Origin: Methylocystis sp. Sn-Cys
GTDB lineage: Bacteria; Pseudomonadota; Alphaproteobacteria; Rhizobiales; Beijerinckiaceae
Direction of reading: 5' to 3'
DNA: 64,000 bases
Assembly: GCF_016745395.1 (NCBI RefSeq)
Contig: NZ_JAERVJ010000005.1
Location: 124,001-188,000, forward strand
Made by a program: the position numbers and the translations under genes. Of the stretch, positions 25,553 to 35,087 are shown one piece after another. The notes beneath the pieces were generated by a model, which saw nothing but the letters and a program-made list of their open reading frames with translations, made no database searches and was not told the origin of the DNA. Numbering within the stretch: the first letter of the stretch is position 1; each line of letters opens with the position of its first letter.

Positions 25553-26149
25553 TTATACAGGCTTGCCGGGCGGGATGGGGTCCGTCTCCAGAAGCGCGAA
25601 CAGCAGATGGTCGCGCCACTGGCCGTTGATGTTCAGATAGGACCGGGCGTAGCCCTCATGTTTGAAGCCGACGCGCTCCAGGAGCCGCTTGGAGGGCTCA
25701 TTCGTCGGCAAGCACGCGGCCTCGATGCGATGCAGGCCCTGTTTCTCGAAAATATAGGCGCAGGAGGCGCGCACGGCGCGAGTCATATAGCCCTTGCCGG
25801 CGTAGGGCTCGCCCATCCAATAGCCGAGCGTCGCCGCCTGAGAGACACCGCGTCGCACATGGCCGAAGGAGAGCCCGCCCAGCAAAACGTCGTCCTCCTC
25901 GCGGAAAACAAAAAAGGAATAGGCCTCGTCGCGGGCCATCTCCTCCGCATGGCGGCGGACCCGATAGCGAAAGCTCGCGCGCGTGAGATCGTCGACGGGC
26001 CAGATCGGCTCCCAGGGCGTGAGGAAGGTGCGGCTCCGCTCACGCAGCGACGACCACTCCAGATAGTCGCGCATCTCGGAAGGCCGCAGATAGACCCCCT
26101 CGCCTCTGATGGGCATGTCGCGACGGCCAAGAACGCCAAAAAGAGCCAT
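25553..26149 (-). CDS. RimJ/RimL-type GNAT N-acetyltransferase
   Basis: 198 residues with the GNAT core: RGEGVYLRPSEMRDYLEW, TFLTPWEPIWPVDDLTR, LGYWMGEPYAGKGYMTRAV (acetyl-CoA loop) and AACLPTNEPSKRLLERVGFKHEGYAR. This matches RimJ-like acetyltransferases that sit at the end of the thrC cluster in Hyphomicrobiales, where an M16 peptidase gene usually lies between them; it is absent here. The start is taken at the ATG 26149, five bases after the thrC stop; a TTG at 26158 would overlap thrC. Confidence 0.88.
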   Translation of the reverse strand: MALFGVLGRRDMPIRGEGVYLRPSEMRDYLEWSSLRERSRTFLTPWEPIWPVDDLTRASFRYRVRRHAEEMARDEAYSFFVFREEDDVLLGGLSFGHVRRGVSQAATLGYWMGEPYAGKGYMTRAVRASCAYIFEKQGLHRIEAACLPTNEPSKRLLERVGFKHEGYARSYLNINGQWRDHLLFALLETDPIPPGKPV

Positions 26150-26154
26150 GGAGG

Positions 26155-27573
26155 TCAAGCTCGCGCCGCGCGGGCGCGCTCCGCAATGAAGCTGGCAATG
26201 CGCGCTTCGTCATTTTCCAGGATGGTGAAGCGCTCGGGTCCTTCGAGCCGCGCGGCAATCGATTCGGGGAGAAGCGGGCGCTTGCCGATGGCGCGTTCGA
26301 TCGCCTCGGGAAATTTCGCCGGATGAGCAGTCGAGAGTGCGATGACGGGCGTCGCAGGGTCTTGCGCCAGCCGCGCCCGCGCAGCCCGCACGCCGGTCGC
26401 CGTATGTGGATCGAGCACATAGCCGGCGTCCCGCCAGCTCCGCGCGATCTCATCGGTCGTCTCGGCTTCGCCGACGGACGTCGCGTCGAACTCGGCGCGA
26501 ATGGCGGCGAGCGCGGCGGCGGGGATGTCGAAAGCGCCGGATTGCTCGAGCGAGGCGAAGGCGGCGCGAATGGCCGCGTGGTCGCGCCCGGTGGCGTCGA
26601 ACAGCAGACGCTCGAAATTCGACGAGACTTGAATGTCCATCGAGGGCGATTGCGTCGGGGTCACGCCGCGCGGCTCATAGCGCCCGGTCGCAATCGCGCG
26701 GGCGAGAATGTCGTTGGCGTTGGTGGCGACGATCAGGCGCTCGATCGGCAGGCCCATATGTTTGGCGATATAGCCCGCGAGCACGTCGCCGAAATTTCCC
26801 GTCGGAACGGCGAAGGAAACACGCCGATGCGGCGCGCCGATGGAGACGGCGCTGGTGAAATAGTAGACCATCTGCGCGACGACGCGCGCCCAATTGATGG
26901 AGTTCACGCCGGCGAGGCTGACGCGTTCACGAAACGGCTGGTTGCGGAAAAGACGCTTGAGAATGTTCTGCGCGTCGTCGAACGTGCCCTCCAGCGCGAT
27001 CGTGTGAATATTTTCATCCGCGACGCAGGTCATCTGCTTGCGCTGCACGTCCGAGACGCGGCCGTGCGGATAGAGGATGAAAACATCGACGCGCGGCAGG
27101 CCGCGAAAAGCTTCAATCGCCGCAGCGCCCGTATCGCCCGAGGTGGCGCCGACGATTGTGGCGCGCAGATTTCGTTTCTCCAGCACGTCATTCATCATGC
27201 GGCCGAGAAGCTGCATGGCCAGATCCTTGAACGCGAGGGTCGGGCCGTGGAAAAGCTCCAGCACGAATAGATTGTCGGCAATCTGGGTCAGCGGCGCGAT
27301 GGCGCGATGCCGGAAGGTGGCGTAGGCCGCCTTTGTCTGCTCGCGGAGCGCTTCGCGCGCTGCTTCCTCCGTCAGAAACGGCGCGATCAATTGGGCTGCG
27401 GTGTCGGCGTAGGATTGCCCCGCAAGCGCCGCAATGTCCTTGGGCGCGACATGCGGATAGGCCAATGGCGTGTAGAGGCCGCCGTCCGTTGCGAGGCCGG
27501 CGAGCAAAACGTCGTCGAAAGCAAGCTGCGCGGCTTCACCACGCGTCGAAAGGTAGCGCAATTTCAGATCCAT
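26155..27573 (-). CDS. thrC: Threonine synthase
   Basis: 472 residues catalysing phosphohomoserine to threonine with PLP. Motifs: LKLRYLSTRG, ATDGGLYTP, ELFHGPTLAFKDLAMQLLGRM (PLP lysine in FKD), GATSGDTGAAA and VPTGNFGDVLAGYIAKHMGLP. The ATG at 27573 gives the normal N-terminus; an upstream GTG at 27597 adds eight unlikely residues. It follows surf1 after 78 bases, the usual Hyphomicrobiales order. Confidence 0.96.
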   Translation of the reverse strand: MDLKLRYLSTRGEAAQLAFDDVLLAGLATDGGLYTPLAYPHVAPKDIAALAGQSYADTAAQLIAPFLTEEAAREALREQTKAAYATFRHRAIAPLTQIADNLFVLELFHGPTLAFKDLAMQLLGRMMNDVLEKRNLRATIVGATSGDTGAAAIEAFRGLPRVDVFILYPHGRVSDVQRKQMTCVADENIHTIALEGTFDDAQNILKRLFRNQPFRERVSLAGVNSINWARVVAQMVYYFTSAVSIGAPHRRVSFAVPTGNFGDVLAGYIAKHMGLPIERLIVATNANDILARAIATGRYEPRGVTPTQSPSMDIQVSSNFERLLFDATGRDHAAIRAAFASLEQSGAFDIPAAALAAIRAEFDATSVGEAETTDEIARSWRDAGYVLDPHTATGVRAARARLAQDPATPVIALSTAHPAKFPEAIERAIGKRPLLPESIAARLEGPERFTILENDEARIASFIAERARAARA

Positions 27574-27651
27574 TCCGCAGGCGACGCGACGCGTCACGCA
27601 TCAACGCCTTTTCATACCATATCCACGCGGGCCGCAAGGCTCGTCGCCTCT

Positions 27652-28389
27652 TTAAGCGGCGCCGCGCAGCCGCCCGCGCGCATATAGGACGAAAATGATC
27701 AGCAGCGCGGCGGCGAGTGAGAACCAGGTAAAGGCGTAGGAGAGGTGATTATTCACGAATTCTGGCGCGGCCGCGACGAGGCGCGGGAAGCCGTTCGGGC
27801 CGGCGCTCTGCGGGCTGGTCAGGGCCAGCGTGAAGGGAGCCGCGCCGCCGACGCCGAGCGCGGCGGCGATCGCCGCCGGGTCGCGCGTATACCAGATCGC
27901 GCGGCTGGGGGCGTCCGCCGGGGTGAAGGGGTTTCGCGTTTGCGGCGCCCGCAGCAGACCGGCAATCTCAGTCTCGCCCGCGGGCGGCGCGCGACCTTCG
28001 GCGTCTTCGATCTTGGAGGCGGGGGTAAATCCGCGCTCGATAAGAACAACGCCGCCCGCCGAGATCGCGAAGGGCGTCACGACCATATAGCCGGGCTCGA
28101 GGCCAAAGCCCTCGGGCGGCTTCATGAAGATCAAGGCGTCGCGGCCAGCGAGGTAATGTCCGCGCGCAAGCGCATGGGTGAATTCATAATCGGCGGGCGA
28201 CAATGTCGCCCAGGCCCCCTGCGGTGGAAGCGCCTTGGGGGCGAGATGCGCACGCGTCTCCACACGCGCGATCAGCGCCTCTTTTTCCCCAAGGCGCCGG
28301 ACCTGCCAGACGCCGAGGCTGGCGAGCAGCGCACAGGCCAGCGCTGTTGCGACTGCGGGCCAGAGCAGCGCCCGCGCGCCCGCTGTCAT
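27652..28389 (-). CDS. surf1: SURF1 family cytochrome oxidase assembly protein
   Basis: 245 residues with two terminal membrane helices (about 8-26 and 215-235) and a periplasmic domain holding family motifs GVWQVRRLGEKEALIARV, YEFTHALARGHYL, GYMVVTPFAISAGGVVLIERGF and NNHLSYAFTWFSLAAALLIIFVLY. SURF1 delivers or retains heme a during assembly of subunit I. The ATG at 28389 overlaps the DUF983 stop (ATGA). Confidence 0.95.
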   Translation of the reverse strand: MTAGARALLWPAVATALACALLASLGVWQVRRLGEKEALIARVETRAHLAPKALPPQGAWATLSPADYEFTHALARGHYLAGRDALIFMKPPEGFGLEPGYMVVTPFAISAGGVVLIERGFTPASKIEDAEGRAPPAGETEIAGLLRAPQTRNPFTPADAPSRAIWYTRDPAAIAAALGVGGAAPFTLALTSPQSAGPNGFPRLVAAAPEFVNNHLSYAFTWFSLAAALLIIFVLYARGRLRGAA

Positions 28390-28769
28390 GATTCGCGCTG
28401 ACCCTCTTCGGCCTTGTTGAAATATTGGAGCGCGATCAACAGGCCCTTTGCCGGCCGCAGCAGGCCGATACAAACAATTGCCGAGAACGGCAGGAAGATC
28501 AGCGCATGCACCCAATAGGGCGGCTGATAAACGACTTCGATGTACCAGGCGAGGCCGACGATGAGAAAGCCTGCGATCATCATCACGAAAATGGCCGGTC
28601 CGTCGCCGGTGTCGGCGAAGGAGAAATCGAGCCCGCAGACCTCGCATTTGGGCGCGACCTGCAGCAGACCTTTGATCATATGGCCCTTGCTGCAGCGGGG
28701 GCACCTGCCGAGCAGACCGTCGATATAGACTCGCGCCGGCGGGTAAATCTGCTCTTCAGCCATTTTCAT
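28386..28769 (-). CDS. DUF983 membrane protein of the cytochrome oxidase cluster
   Basis: 127 residues. An N-terminal rubredoxin-like knuckle has GRCPRCSKGHMIKGLL and KCEVCGLDFSFADTGDG (two CxxC), then two membrane helices (about 56-76 and 84-104). DUF983 proteins consistently sit between ctaE and surf1 in alphaproteobacteria and are presumed assembly factors. The start at 28769 (GGAAG five bases upstream) was chosen over the ATG six bases later. Confidence 0.9.
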   Translation of the reverse strand: MKMAEEQIYPPARVYIDGLLGRCPRCSKGHMIKGLLQVAPKCEVCGLDFSFADTGDGPAIFVMMIAGFLIVGLAWYIEVVYQPPYWVHALIFLPFSAIVCIGLLRPAKGLLIALQYFNKAEEGQRES

Positions 28770-28853
28770 CTCGCTTCCATAAGAAAACGGCCACGGCGGC
28801 GCCGTGACCGTCAATTTCAGCAATGAGGCGGGCGCGGGATACGCGCCGCGCGA

Positions 28854-29744
28854 TTACTCCATCGCGCCGCCCCAGTTCCCCCACACATATATGCAGCAGA
28901 ACAGGAACAACCAGACCACGTCGACGAAGTGCCAATACCAGGCGGCGAACTCGAAGCCGAGGTGCTGACCCGACGTGAAATGCCCCTTGAAAGCGCGCGC
29001 CAGGCAGACAGTCAGGAAGATCGTGCCGACGATGACGTGGAAACCATGGAAGCCGGTCGCCATGAAGAAGGTCGAGCCGTAATTGGTCGCCGCCGGATGC
29101 GCCGGATCGAAGGAGAAGGCGAATGGGGCGTGCGCATATTCGTAGCCCTGGATCAGGCTGAAGAGCAGGCCCAGGCCGATCGTCGCCATCAAGCCCTTCT
29201 TGAGCTGATCGCGGTTGTCGTGCAGCAGGCCGTGATGCGCCCAGGTCAGCGTCACGCCGGAGGTCAGCAGGATGACCGTGTTGAGCAGCGGCAGCTTCCA
29301 GGGGCTCAGCACTTCGACGCCTTGCGGCGGCCAAACGCCATGGAACAACTCGGTGCGCGTCACCTGCCAGATGTCGCCGGGGAAGATGCTGGAATTGAAG
29401 AAGGCCCAGAACCAGGCGACGAAGAACATCACCTCGGAGAGGATGAACAGGATCATCCCGTAGCGGTGATGAAGCTGGACGACCGGCGTGTGATGGCCTT
29501 CGACCTGCGCTTCGCGAACAACGTCGCTCCACCAGGCGTACATGACAGCGAGAATCAGCGCGAAGCCGATGAAGAAGAGCACGCCGCCCCAGGTCTGGCC
29601 GTAGATCGGCGCGCCCTTGTGCTGCGCCATCCACATGATGGCGCCGATGGCCGTGAAGAGCGCTGAAAACGCGCCGGCGATCGGCCACGGACTCGGATCG
29701 ACAAGATGATAGTCATGCTGCGGTTTGGCGTGTCCGTCGGCCAT
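28854..29744 (-). CDS. ctaE: Cytochrome c oxidase subunit III
   Basis: 296 residues, seven membrane helices. Motifs: HDYHLVDPSPWPIAGAFSA, YGMILFILSEVMFFVAWFWAFF (the conserved glutamate near the proton channel), GVTLTWAHHGLL, THGFHVIVGTIFL-like GFHGFHVIVG and AAWYWHFVDVVWLFLFC. Standard aa3-type subunit III. Separated from ctaG by 72 bases. Confidence 0.97.
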   Translation of the reverse strand: MADGHAKPQHDYHLVDPSPWPIAGAFSALFTAIGAIMWMAQHKGAPIYGQTWGGVLFFIGFALILAVMYAWWSDVVREAQVEGHHTPVVQLHHRYGMILFILSEVMFFVAWFWAFFNSSIFPGDIWQVTRTELFHGVWPPQGVEVLSPWKLPLLNTVILLTSGVTLTWAHHGLLHDNRDQLKKGLMATIGLGLLFSLIQGYEYAHAPFAFSFDPAHPAATNYGSTFFMATGFHGFHVIVGTIFLTVCLARAFKGHFTSGQHLGFEFAAWYWHFVDVVWLFLFCCIYVWGNWGGAME

Positions 29745-29816
29745 TTCTTCTTTTCCTCGTCATTCGCCGGTCGCCCGGCGTGTTCCAGGTTGAAATCCCC
29801 CCGGCGCCGCCGGCGG

Positions 29817-30410
29817 TCAGGACTTGGGCTTCTGCCCGGCTTCGGCGCTGGTTTTGGGTGTCGCCGGCGCTTTGGTCGGGAAGAAGGAATAGGAAAGCGT
29901 GATCTCCTCGACGCGGCGCATCGTCTCTTCCTTCTCGAGCGCGGGGTCGAGATAGAAGACGACGGGCCACTCGGCGGTCTCGCCGGGGCCGAGCCTTTGT
30001 TCGTCGAAGCAGAAACAGGCGACCTTCACGAAGAATGCGCCGGCCTGATCGGGACTGACGTTATAGGCCGCCTGTCCACGCGTCTCCTTATCGGAGAGGT
30101 TCGTGGCCTTGTAATAGACGGTCGTTGTCTCGCCGGTGCGCAGCGAAATTTTGGGGACCTCAGGCTCGAAACGCCAGGGTAGCTCGCGGGACACATTGGC
30201 GTCGAAGCGGACGGCCAGCGAACGGCTACCCTGCTCCGTCGAATTCGCTTTGGCGACCTGCGGCGTGCCGCCGAATCCGGTCGCGGCGCAGAAGGCCCGA
30301 TAGAGCGGGACGGAAGCGAACGACAGCCCAAGCATGCCCAAAGAGCCGACGACAAGCGCCGCGGCGATCGCGCCGGGTCTTTTGGGCGTCTTGTGGGCGG
30401 GCTCGGACAT
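29817..30410 (-). CDS. ctaG: Cytochrome c oxidase assembly protein CtaG/Cox11
   Basis: 197 residues: one N-terminal membrane anchor (about 14-36) and a periplasmic immunoglobulin-like domain with the copper-binding motif VACFCFDEQRLGPGE. Cox11 inserts CuB into subunit I. Also present: VPLYRAFCAATGFGGTPQ and NVSPDQAGAFFVKVACF. It lies directly after coxF (one-base gap). Confidence 0.96.
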   Translation of the reverse strand: MSEPAHKTPKRPGAIAAALVVGSLGMLGLSFASVPLYRAFCAATGFGGTPQVAKANSTEQGSRSLAVRFDANVSRELPWRFEPEVPKISLRTGETTTVYYKATNLSDKETRGQAAYNVSPDQAGAFFVKVACFCFDEQRLGPGETAEWPVVFYLDPALEKEETMRRVEEITLSYSFFPTKAPATPKTSAEAGQKPKS

Positions 30411-30411
30411 G

Positions 30412-30588
30412 TCAGATATGCCGATTGGCGACGGCGCCGCCGAGCTTGACGAGGGTCAGCGCGTAGAACAGCACCGCCAGCAAGGCGACAGTCACGGCGA
30501 TGGCGATATTGCGGGCGCGACGGCTACGCGCCTGCTCCGGGGTGAGGACGACGCCCTCTTCGATATTCGGGTTGTGCTCGACGTTCAT
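30412..30588 (-). CDS. coxF: CoxF small membrane protein
   Basis: 58 residues: NVEHNPNIEEGVVLTPEQAR, a basic RSRRARN patch, then one membrane helix (about 29-48). Small CoxF proteins with this layout sit between ctaB and ctaG in alphaproteobacteria. Starts at ATG 30588 with AAGGGAGACGAG just before it. Role in oxidase assembly is presumed from position only. Confidence 0.85.
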   Translation of the reverse strand: MNVEHNPNIEEGVVLTPEQARSRRARNIAIAVTVALLAVLFYALTLVKLGGAVANRHI

Positions 30589-30599
30589 CTCGTCTCCCT

Positions 30600-31544
30600 T
30601 CAGATAATGCCGGCGATCGTCAGCAGGCGCTCGCCGACGATGATCAGGAACAGCAGGAAGAGATAGGAGATCGAGAAAAAGAACAGCTTCATCGCGGCCC
30701 GGCGGGCAATGTCGCCCTCGCGCCTGCGATAGACCTGAACAGCGAGCCAAGCGAGATAGAGGCCCGCTGCAATCGCAACGGCGCCATAGACAGCGCCGGC
30801 GAAGCCCAGCGCCCAGGGGACGGCGCCCAAGGGCGCCAGCACGAGCGAATAGACGAGGATCTCGAGACGCGTGCGATCGGCGCCGAGCGCATTCGGCATC
30901 ATCGGCACGCCGGCGCGGCTGTAATCGTCATGCTTCACCAGCGCCAACGCCCAGAAGTGAGGGGGCGTCCAGACGAAGATGACGGCGAAGAGGACGATGC
31001 TGGCGAGGCTGATGTCGCCCGTTGCGGCGGCGTAGCCGACGATGGGCGGCAGGGCGCCCGCAGCGCCCCCAATCACGATGTTCTGCGGCGTCGAACGCTT
31101 CAGCCACATCGTATAGATGACGACATAGAAAAAGATGGTGAAGGCCAGAAGCGAGGCGGCGAGCCAGTTCGTCGCAAACCCCAGCGTGAACACCGACAGC
31201 ATCGACAGCACGAGGCCGAAGGCCAGGGCCGATTCGGGCTCCATGCGGCCCGCGGGAATCGGGCGGCGCGCCGTGCGCGTCATGATCGCGTCGATGTCGG
31301 CGTCGTACCACATATTGAGCGCCCCGGAGGCGCCGGCCCCCACGGCGATGGAGAGAAGCGCAGCGAAAGCGACGAGCGGATGCGGCGGAACTGGCGCGAT
31401 GAGAATGCCGGCGAGCGCGGTCAGCACAACGAGCGACATGACGCGCGGCTTCAGGAGCTGGAAATAATCCGAAGGCGCGGCGACCGGAAGTTGCGGAACG
31501 CTGCGCGCCGCTTCGGCGCCGTCGAGATAAGAAGCGTCGCTCAT
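30600..31544 (-). CDS. ctaB: Protoheme IX farnesyltransferase (heme O synthase)
   Basis: 314 residues, UbiA superfamily, about nine membrane helices. The two Asp-rich prenyl-diphosphate sites are visible: [23 protein letters not shown] and the later region with [26 protein letters not shown]. It adds farnesyl to heme b to make heme O, the precursor of heme A. Follows ctaD with a 93-base gap containing a hairpin. Confidence 0.97.
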   Translation of the reverse strand: MSDASYLDGAEAARSVPQLPVAAPSDYFQLLKPRVMSLVVLTALAGILIAPVPPHPLVAFAALLSIAVGAGASGALNMWYDADIDAIMTRTARRPIPAGRMEPESALAFGLVLSMLSVFTLGFATNWLAASLLAFTIFFYVVIYTMWLKRSTPQNIVIGGAAGALPPIVGYAAATGDISLASIVLFAVIFVWTPPHFWALALVKHDDYSRAGVPMMPNALGADRTRLEILVYSLVLAPLGAVPWALGFAGAVYGAVAIAAGLYLAWLAVQVYRRREGDIARRAAMKLFFFSISYLFLLFLIIVGERLLTIAGII

Positions 31545-31598
31545 CGCTTGGTTCGCTCTTGATCGGATAAAACGCGAGCTAGGTCGTCTCTTGGGATA

Positions 31599-31626
31599 AC
31601 TGGCGCGGCCGAAGAGCCGCGCCAGT
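31599..31626 (-). promoter_or_regulatory. Intercistronic hairpin between ctaD and ctaB
   Basis: ACTGGCGCGGC / GCCGCGCCAGT, an 11-base-pair perfect stem with a 6-base loop, 12 bases past the ctaD stop on the minus strand and without a T run. It probably protects the 3' end of the highly expressed ctaC-ctaD message or partly attenuates downstream genes. Confidence 0.6.
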
Positions 31627-31637
31627 CTAGTGGTGGA

Positions 31638-33299
31638 TTACTGGTGGCCCGGGCCGGAGATGCGCGGCAGGACCTCGAACTGATGGAACGGCGGCGGCGA
31701 CGGCAGCGTCCACTCCAGCGTCGTGGCGCCCACGCCCCACGGATTGGCGCCCGCTTCACGCTTCTTCGCAAAGGCCTCGTAGACCGCATAGAAGAAGATC
31801 AGCATGCTCAGACCGCCGATGAACGCGCCCACCGAGGAGATGTAGTTCCAGAGCGCGAAAGCGTCCGGATAGTCGATGTAGCGGCGCGGCATGCCGGCGA
31901 GGCCGAGGAAATGCTGCGGGAAGAAGGTCATGTTGATGCCGATGAAGAGCACGATGAAGTGCGCCTTCGAGAGCGTCTCATTGTAGAGATAGCCCGTCAT
32001 CTTCGGGAACCAGTAATAGAAGCCCGCGAAGACGGCGAACACCGCGCCCAGCGACATGGTGTAGTGGAAGTGCGCCACCACGAAATAGGTCTCGTGGAGC
32101 TGGCGGTCGGCCGAGGCGTTCGCGAGAACGACGCCGGTGACGCCGCCCATGGTGAACACGAAGATGAAGCCGATGGCCCAGATCATCGGCGCGCGGAAGC
32201 TGATCGAGCCGCCCCACATCGTCGCGATCCAGGAGAAGATCTTGATGCCGGTCGGCACCGCGATCACCATCGTGGCGAAGACGAAGTAACGCTGGGCGTT
32301 CAGCGACAGGCCGACCGTATACATGTGGTGCGCCCACACGATGCAGCCGAGGAAGCCGATGGCGACCATGGCGTAGGCCATGCCGAGATAACCGAAGACC
32401 GGCTTCTTGGAGAAGGTCGACACGATGTGGCTGATGAGACCGAAGGCCGGCAGGATCAGCACATAGACTTCCGGATGGCCGAAGAACCAGAACAGATGCT
32501 GGAACAGCAGCGGATCGCCGCCGCCGGCCGGATCGTAGAACATGGTGCCGAAGTTGCGGTCCGTCAGCAACATGGTGATCGCGCCGGCGAGAACCGGGAG
32601 CGTGAGCACCAGCAGGAAGGCCGTGACCAGCATGGCCCAGGCGAACAGCGGCATCTTGTGCAGCGTCATGCCGGGCGCGCGCATGTTGAAGATCGTGGTG
32701 ATGAAGTTGATCGAGCCCAGGATCGACGACGCGCCCGCAAGATGCAGCGACAGGATGACGAAATCCATCGCCGGACCGGGATGGCCGGTGTTCGACGAGA
32801 GCGGCGGATAGAACACCCAGCCGCCGCCGAAGCCGAGCATGCCCGGCGCGCCTTCGACGAACATCGAGAGCACCAGAAGGATCAGCGAAACGGCGAGGAA
32901 CCAGAAGGAGATGTTGTTGAGGCGCGGGAACGCCATATCCGGCGCGCCAATCATGATCGGCACGAACCAGTTGGCGTAGCCGCCCATCAGCGCCGGCATG
33001 ACCATGAAGAAGATCATGAGCACGCCATGGGCGGTGATGAACACATTGTAGAGGTTCTTCGCCGGATCGAGGCCCATCGACGGATCGGCGCCATTGATCA
33101 GCTTGGCGAGGCCCGGGAACACATTGATGCCCGGATACATCAGCTCGGCGCGAATGCCCATCGACATGAGCAGACCCACGAGCCCGCCGATGACGGCGAG
33201 GATCAGATAGAGGGTGCCAATGTCTTTGTGGTTGGTGGAGAAGAGAAAGCGGCGCAGGCCTCTCGGATGGTCATGCGCTCCGGCAGTCGAACTCGCCAT
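31638..33299 (-). CDS. ctaD: Cytochrome c oxidase subunit I
   Basis: 553 residues, twelve membrane helices. Heme a, a3 and CuB ligands are in [14 protein letters not shown] (the His-Tyr crosslink region), AHHMYTVGL and VAHFHYTMS. The D-channel start is in [25 protein letters not shown]. Closing residues resemble rhizobial aa3 subunits. It transfers electrons to O2 and pumps protons. Between ctaC (39-base gap) and ctaB. Confidence 0.98.
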   Translation of the reverse strand: MASSTAGAHDHPRGLRRFLFSTNHKDIGTLYLILAVIGGLVGLLMSMGIRAELMYPGINVFPGLAKLINGADPSMGLDPAKNLYNVFITAHGVLMIFFMVMPALMGGYANWFVPIMIGAPDMAFPRLNNISFWFLAVSLILLVLSMFVEGAPGMLGFGGGWVFYPPLSSNTGHPGPAMDFVILSLHLAGASSILGSINFITTIFNMRAPGMTLHKMPLFAWAMLVTAFLLVLTLPVLAGAITMLLTDRNFGTMFYDPAGGGDPLLFQHLFWFFGHPEVYVLILPAFGLISHIVSTFSKKPVFGYLGMAYAMVAIGFLGCIVWAHHMYTVGLSLNAQRYFVFATMVIAVPTGIKIFSWIATMWGGSISFRAPMIWAIGFIFVFTMGGVTGVVLANASADRQLHETYFVVAHFHYTMSLGAVFAVFAGFYYWFPKMTGYLYNETLSKAHFIVLFIGINMTFFPQHFLGLAGMPRRYIDYPDAFALWNYISSVGAFIGGLSMLIFFYAVYEAFAKKREAGANPWGVGATTLEWTLPSPPPFHQFEVLPRISGPGHQ

Positions 33300-33338
33300 C
33301 GTTTGTTCCTCGATGTCTTATGTTGTCTTGCGTCTGAT

Positions 33339-34208
33339 TCAGCGAGCCTGCTCGCTCGAGGCGATGCGGGTGCGCGACTCGGCCGCCGCGAATTTCTTCT
33401 TGGCCTCGACCAGCCACTCCTCGTACTTCTCGCGGCTGACGACGCGGATCGCCATCGGCATGAAGGCGTGGTCCTTGCCGCAAATCTTCGAGCACTGGCC
33501 GTAATAGACGCCTTCCTTCTCGGCCCGGAACCAAGTCTCGTTGAGACGGCCCGGCACCGCGTCCATGCGAACGCCGAACGCCGGAATAACGAAGGAATGA
33601 ATGACGTCCGCCGCGGTGATCTGCAGCTTCACGACCTCATTGACAGGAACATAGGCTTCATTGTCCACGGCGAGGAGGCGCGGCTCGCCTTCCTTCAGCT
33701 CGTTCTCCGGCTTCATGAGCTGGTCGAAACCGAAGCCGCCGCCCTGATCCTCGGGATATTTGTAGGACCAGTACCACTGATTGCCAGTCACCTTTATGGT
33801 GATCTTCGACTCGGGGATTTCGACCTGATGCGCGAGAATGCGGAAGGACGGAATGGCGATGAAGACCAGAATGAGGATCGGCAGCAGCGTCCAGGCGATC
33901 TCGAGGCCCGTGTGATGGGTCAGCTTCGACGGCACCGGGTTCGCCTGCTCGTTGTAGCGCCAGGAGACGTAAAGCAGCAGACCGAGCACCGCGAGGGCGA
34001 TGAAGGTGATGACCGGCAGAAGGATGCCGTTATAGAAAAACTGCGTCTCGTGACCGACGTCGGTAACCGTCGCCGGGAGGCCGATGCCGCCCGGCGTGGG
34101 CTGCCCCTCGACTTGAGCATAGGCGAAGCCTGCAAAGAGGACGACCGGAAGCGCAACTAGCGCAGCGAGCGCTCCCCCAGACATGAATTTTCGATTGCCC
34201 TTGGACAT
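33339..34208 (-). CDS. ctaC: Cytochrome c oxidase subunit II
   Basis: 289 residues. Signal peptide to about residue 31, two membrane helices (about 58-80 and 100-120), then the cupredoxin domain with the CuA site YYGQCSKICGKDHAFMP (two Cys, His, Met) and the aromatic electron-entry patch NQWYWSYKYP. The ATG at 34208 was chosen from the normal N-terminus; the longer frame upstream is leader. First gene of the oxidase cluster. The 318-base region up to 34526 is a divergent promoter region without genes. Confidence 0.97.
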   Translation of the reverse strand: MSKGNRKFMSGGALAALVALPVVLFAGFAYAQVEGQPTPGGIGLPATVTDVGHETQFFYNGILLPVITFIALAVLGLLLYVSWRYNEQANPVPSKLTHHTGLEIAWTLLPILILVFIAIPSFRILAHQVEIPESKITIKVTGNQWYWSYKYPEDQGGGFGFDQLMKPENELKEGEPRLLAVDNEAYVPVNEVVKLQITAADVIHSFVIPAFGVRMDAVPGRLNETWFRAEKEGVYYGQCSKICGKDHAFMPMAIRVVSREKYEEWLVEAKKKFAAAESRTRIASSEQAR

Positions 34209-34411
34209 GCAGGTCGCCTTTCGCACCTTATTCGTCAGCCAGATTCGATGTTTTTCATGCAATTTTCGGACGCGCTTCCGCCGCCAGAAGCTCTCGCCCG
34301 ACCCGGCCCGGTTCAACCACAAACGGCAGCCTCGCGCAATTACTGCGACGCCACATTTTAAATGACAAAACGTCGCGCTAACCGCAAAAGCCGCGAGGAT
34401 TTCGCGTCTGC

Positions 34412-34439
34412 TTGACAGGACGGGTCCATTTGCTAGGCA
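34412..34439 (+). promoter_or_regulatory. Probable promoter of the ialB-like gene
   Basis: A perfect TTGACA at 34412-34417, 16 bases, then TAGGCA at 34434-34439. The start would be about 80 bases before the ATG at 34527. No equally good promoter was found for ctaC on the other strand. Confidence 0.5.
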
Positions 34440-34526
34440 ACGGCGGCTCTCATCGCGGTTCGCCGCTATGCGGCCGAGATTGGATCCCAGGATCGGCGAA
34501 GAAGAGCAATTGCTGCTGGAGCCACC

Positions 34527-35072
34527 ATGAATCCTTTGCGCGCCGCGTCACACATGGCCCCATATCTGACCCCGTTGCGACAATCAGTCGCAGGTCTTGC
34601 CGGAATTCTCCTGACAATCGGCTGTGTCGACGCGGCGCAAGCGCAAGGCGTCGTGAAATCCAAATTCGGCGATTGGGAGATTCGGTGCGAGACGCCCGTG
34701 GGCGCCGCCTCCGAGCAGTGCGCCTTGATTCAGAGCGTCGTCGCCGAGGACAAAAGCAACGTCAATCTGGTCGTCATCGTCCTGAAAACCAGCGACGGAA
34801 AGAGTCGTTTGCTGAGAGTGATCGCGCCGCTCGGGGTTCTGCTGCCGAATGGCCTCGGTCTCAAAATCGACGAAACCGACATCGGTCGCGCCGGATTTGT
34901 CAAATGTCTGCCAACGGGTTGCGTCGCAGAAGTCGTCATGGACGACAAGCTGATCGATCAGCTCAAAAATGGTAAGACTGCGACCTTCATCATCCATCAG
35001 GTTCCAGAAGAGGGAATCGGGCTTCCGCTGACGCTCCAGGGCTTCAAAGAAGGCTTCGCAAAGCTTCCATAG
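34527..35072 (+). CDS. Invasion-associated locus B (IalB) family protein
   Basis: 181 residues. A signal peptide ends at about residue 40 (DAAQAQ). The mature IalB domain begins FGDWEIRCETP and holds two cysteine pairs (C in IRCETP/EQCALIQ, and VKCLPTGCVAEV), with LLRVIAPLGVLLPNGLGLKID typical of the family. These are small periplasmic proteins of unknown biochemical role, common in Hyphomicrobiales. Followed after 15 bases by another exported protein gene, so the two are probably co-transcribed. Confidence 0.9.
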   Translation: MNPLRAASHMAPYLTPLRQSVAGLAGILLTIGCVDAAQAQGVVKSKFGDWEIRCETPVGAASEQCALIQSVVAEDKSNVNLVVIVLKTSDGKSRLLRVIAPLGVLLPNGLGLKIDETDIGRAGFVKCLPTGCVAEVVMDDKLIDQLKNGKTATFIIHQVPEEGIGLPLTLQGFKEGFAKLP

Positions 35073-35087
35073 GGATGGGCGCGTTAT

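Noticed and set aside
31644-34160. An 838-codon plus-strand open frame opposite ctaD and ctaC
   Set aside because: The composition (runs of R, E, D, H) is the mirror of membrane-protein codons, and both oxidase subunits are certain on the minus strand.
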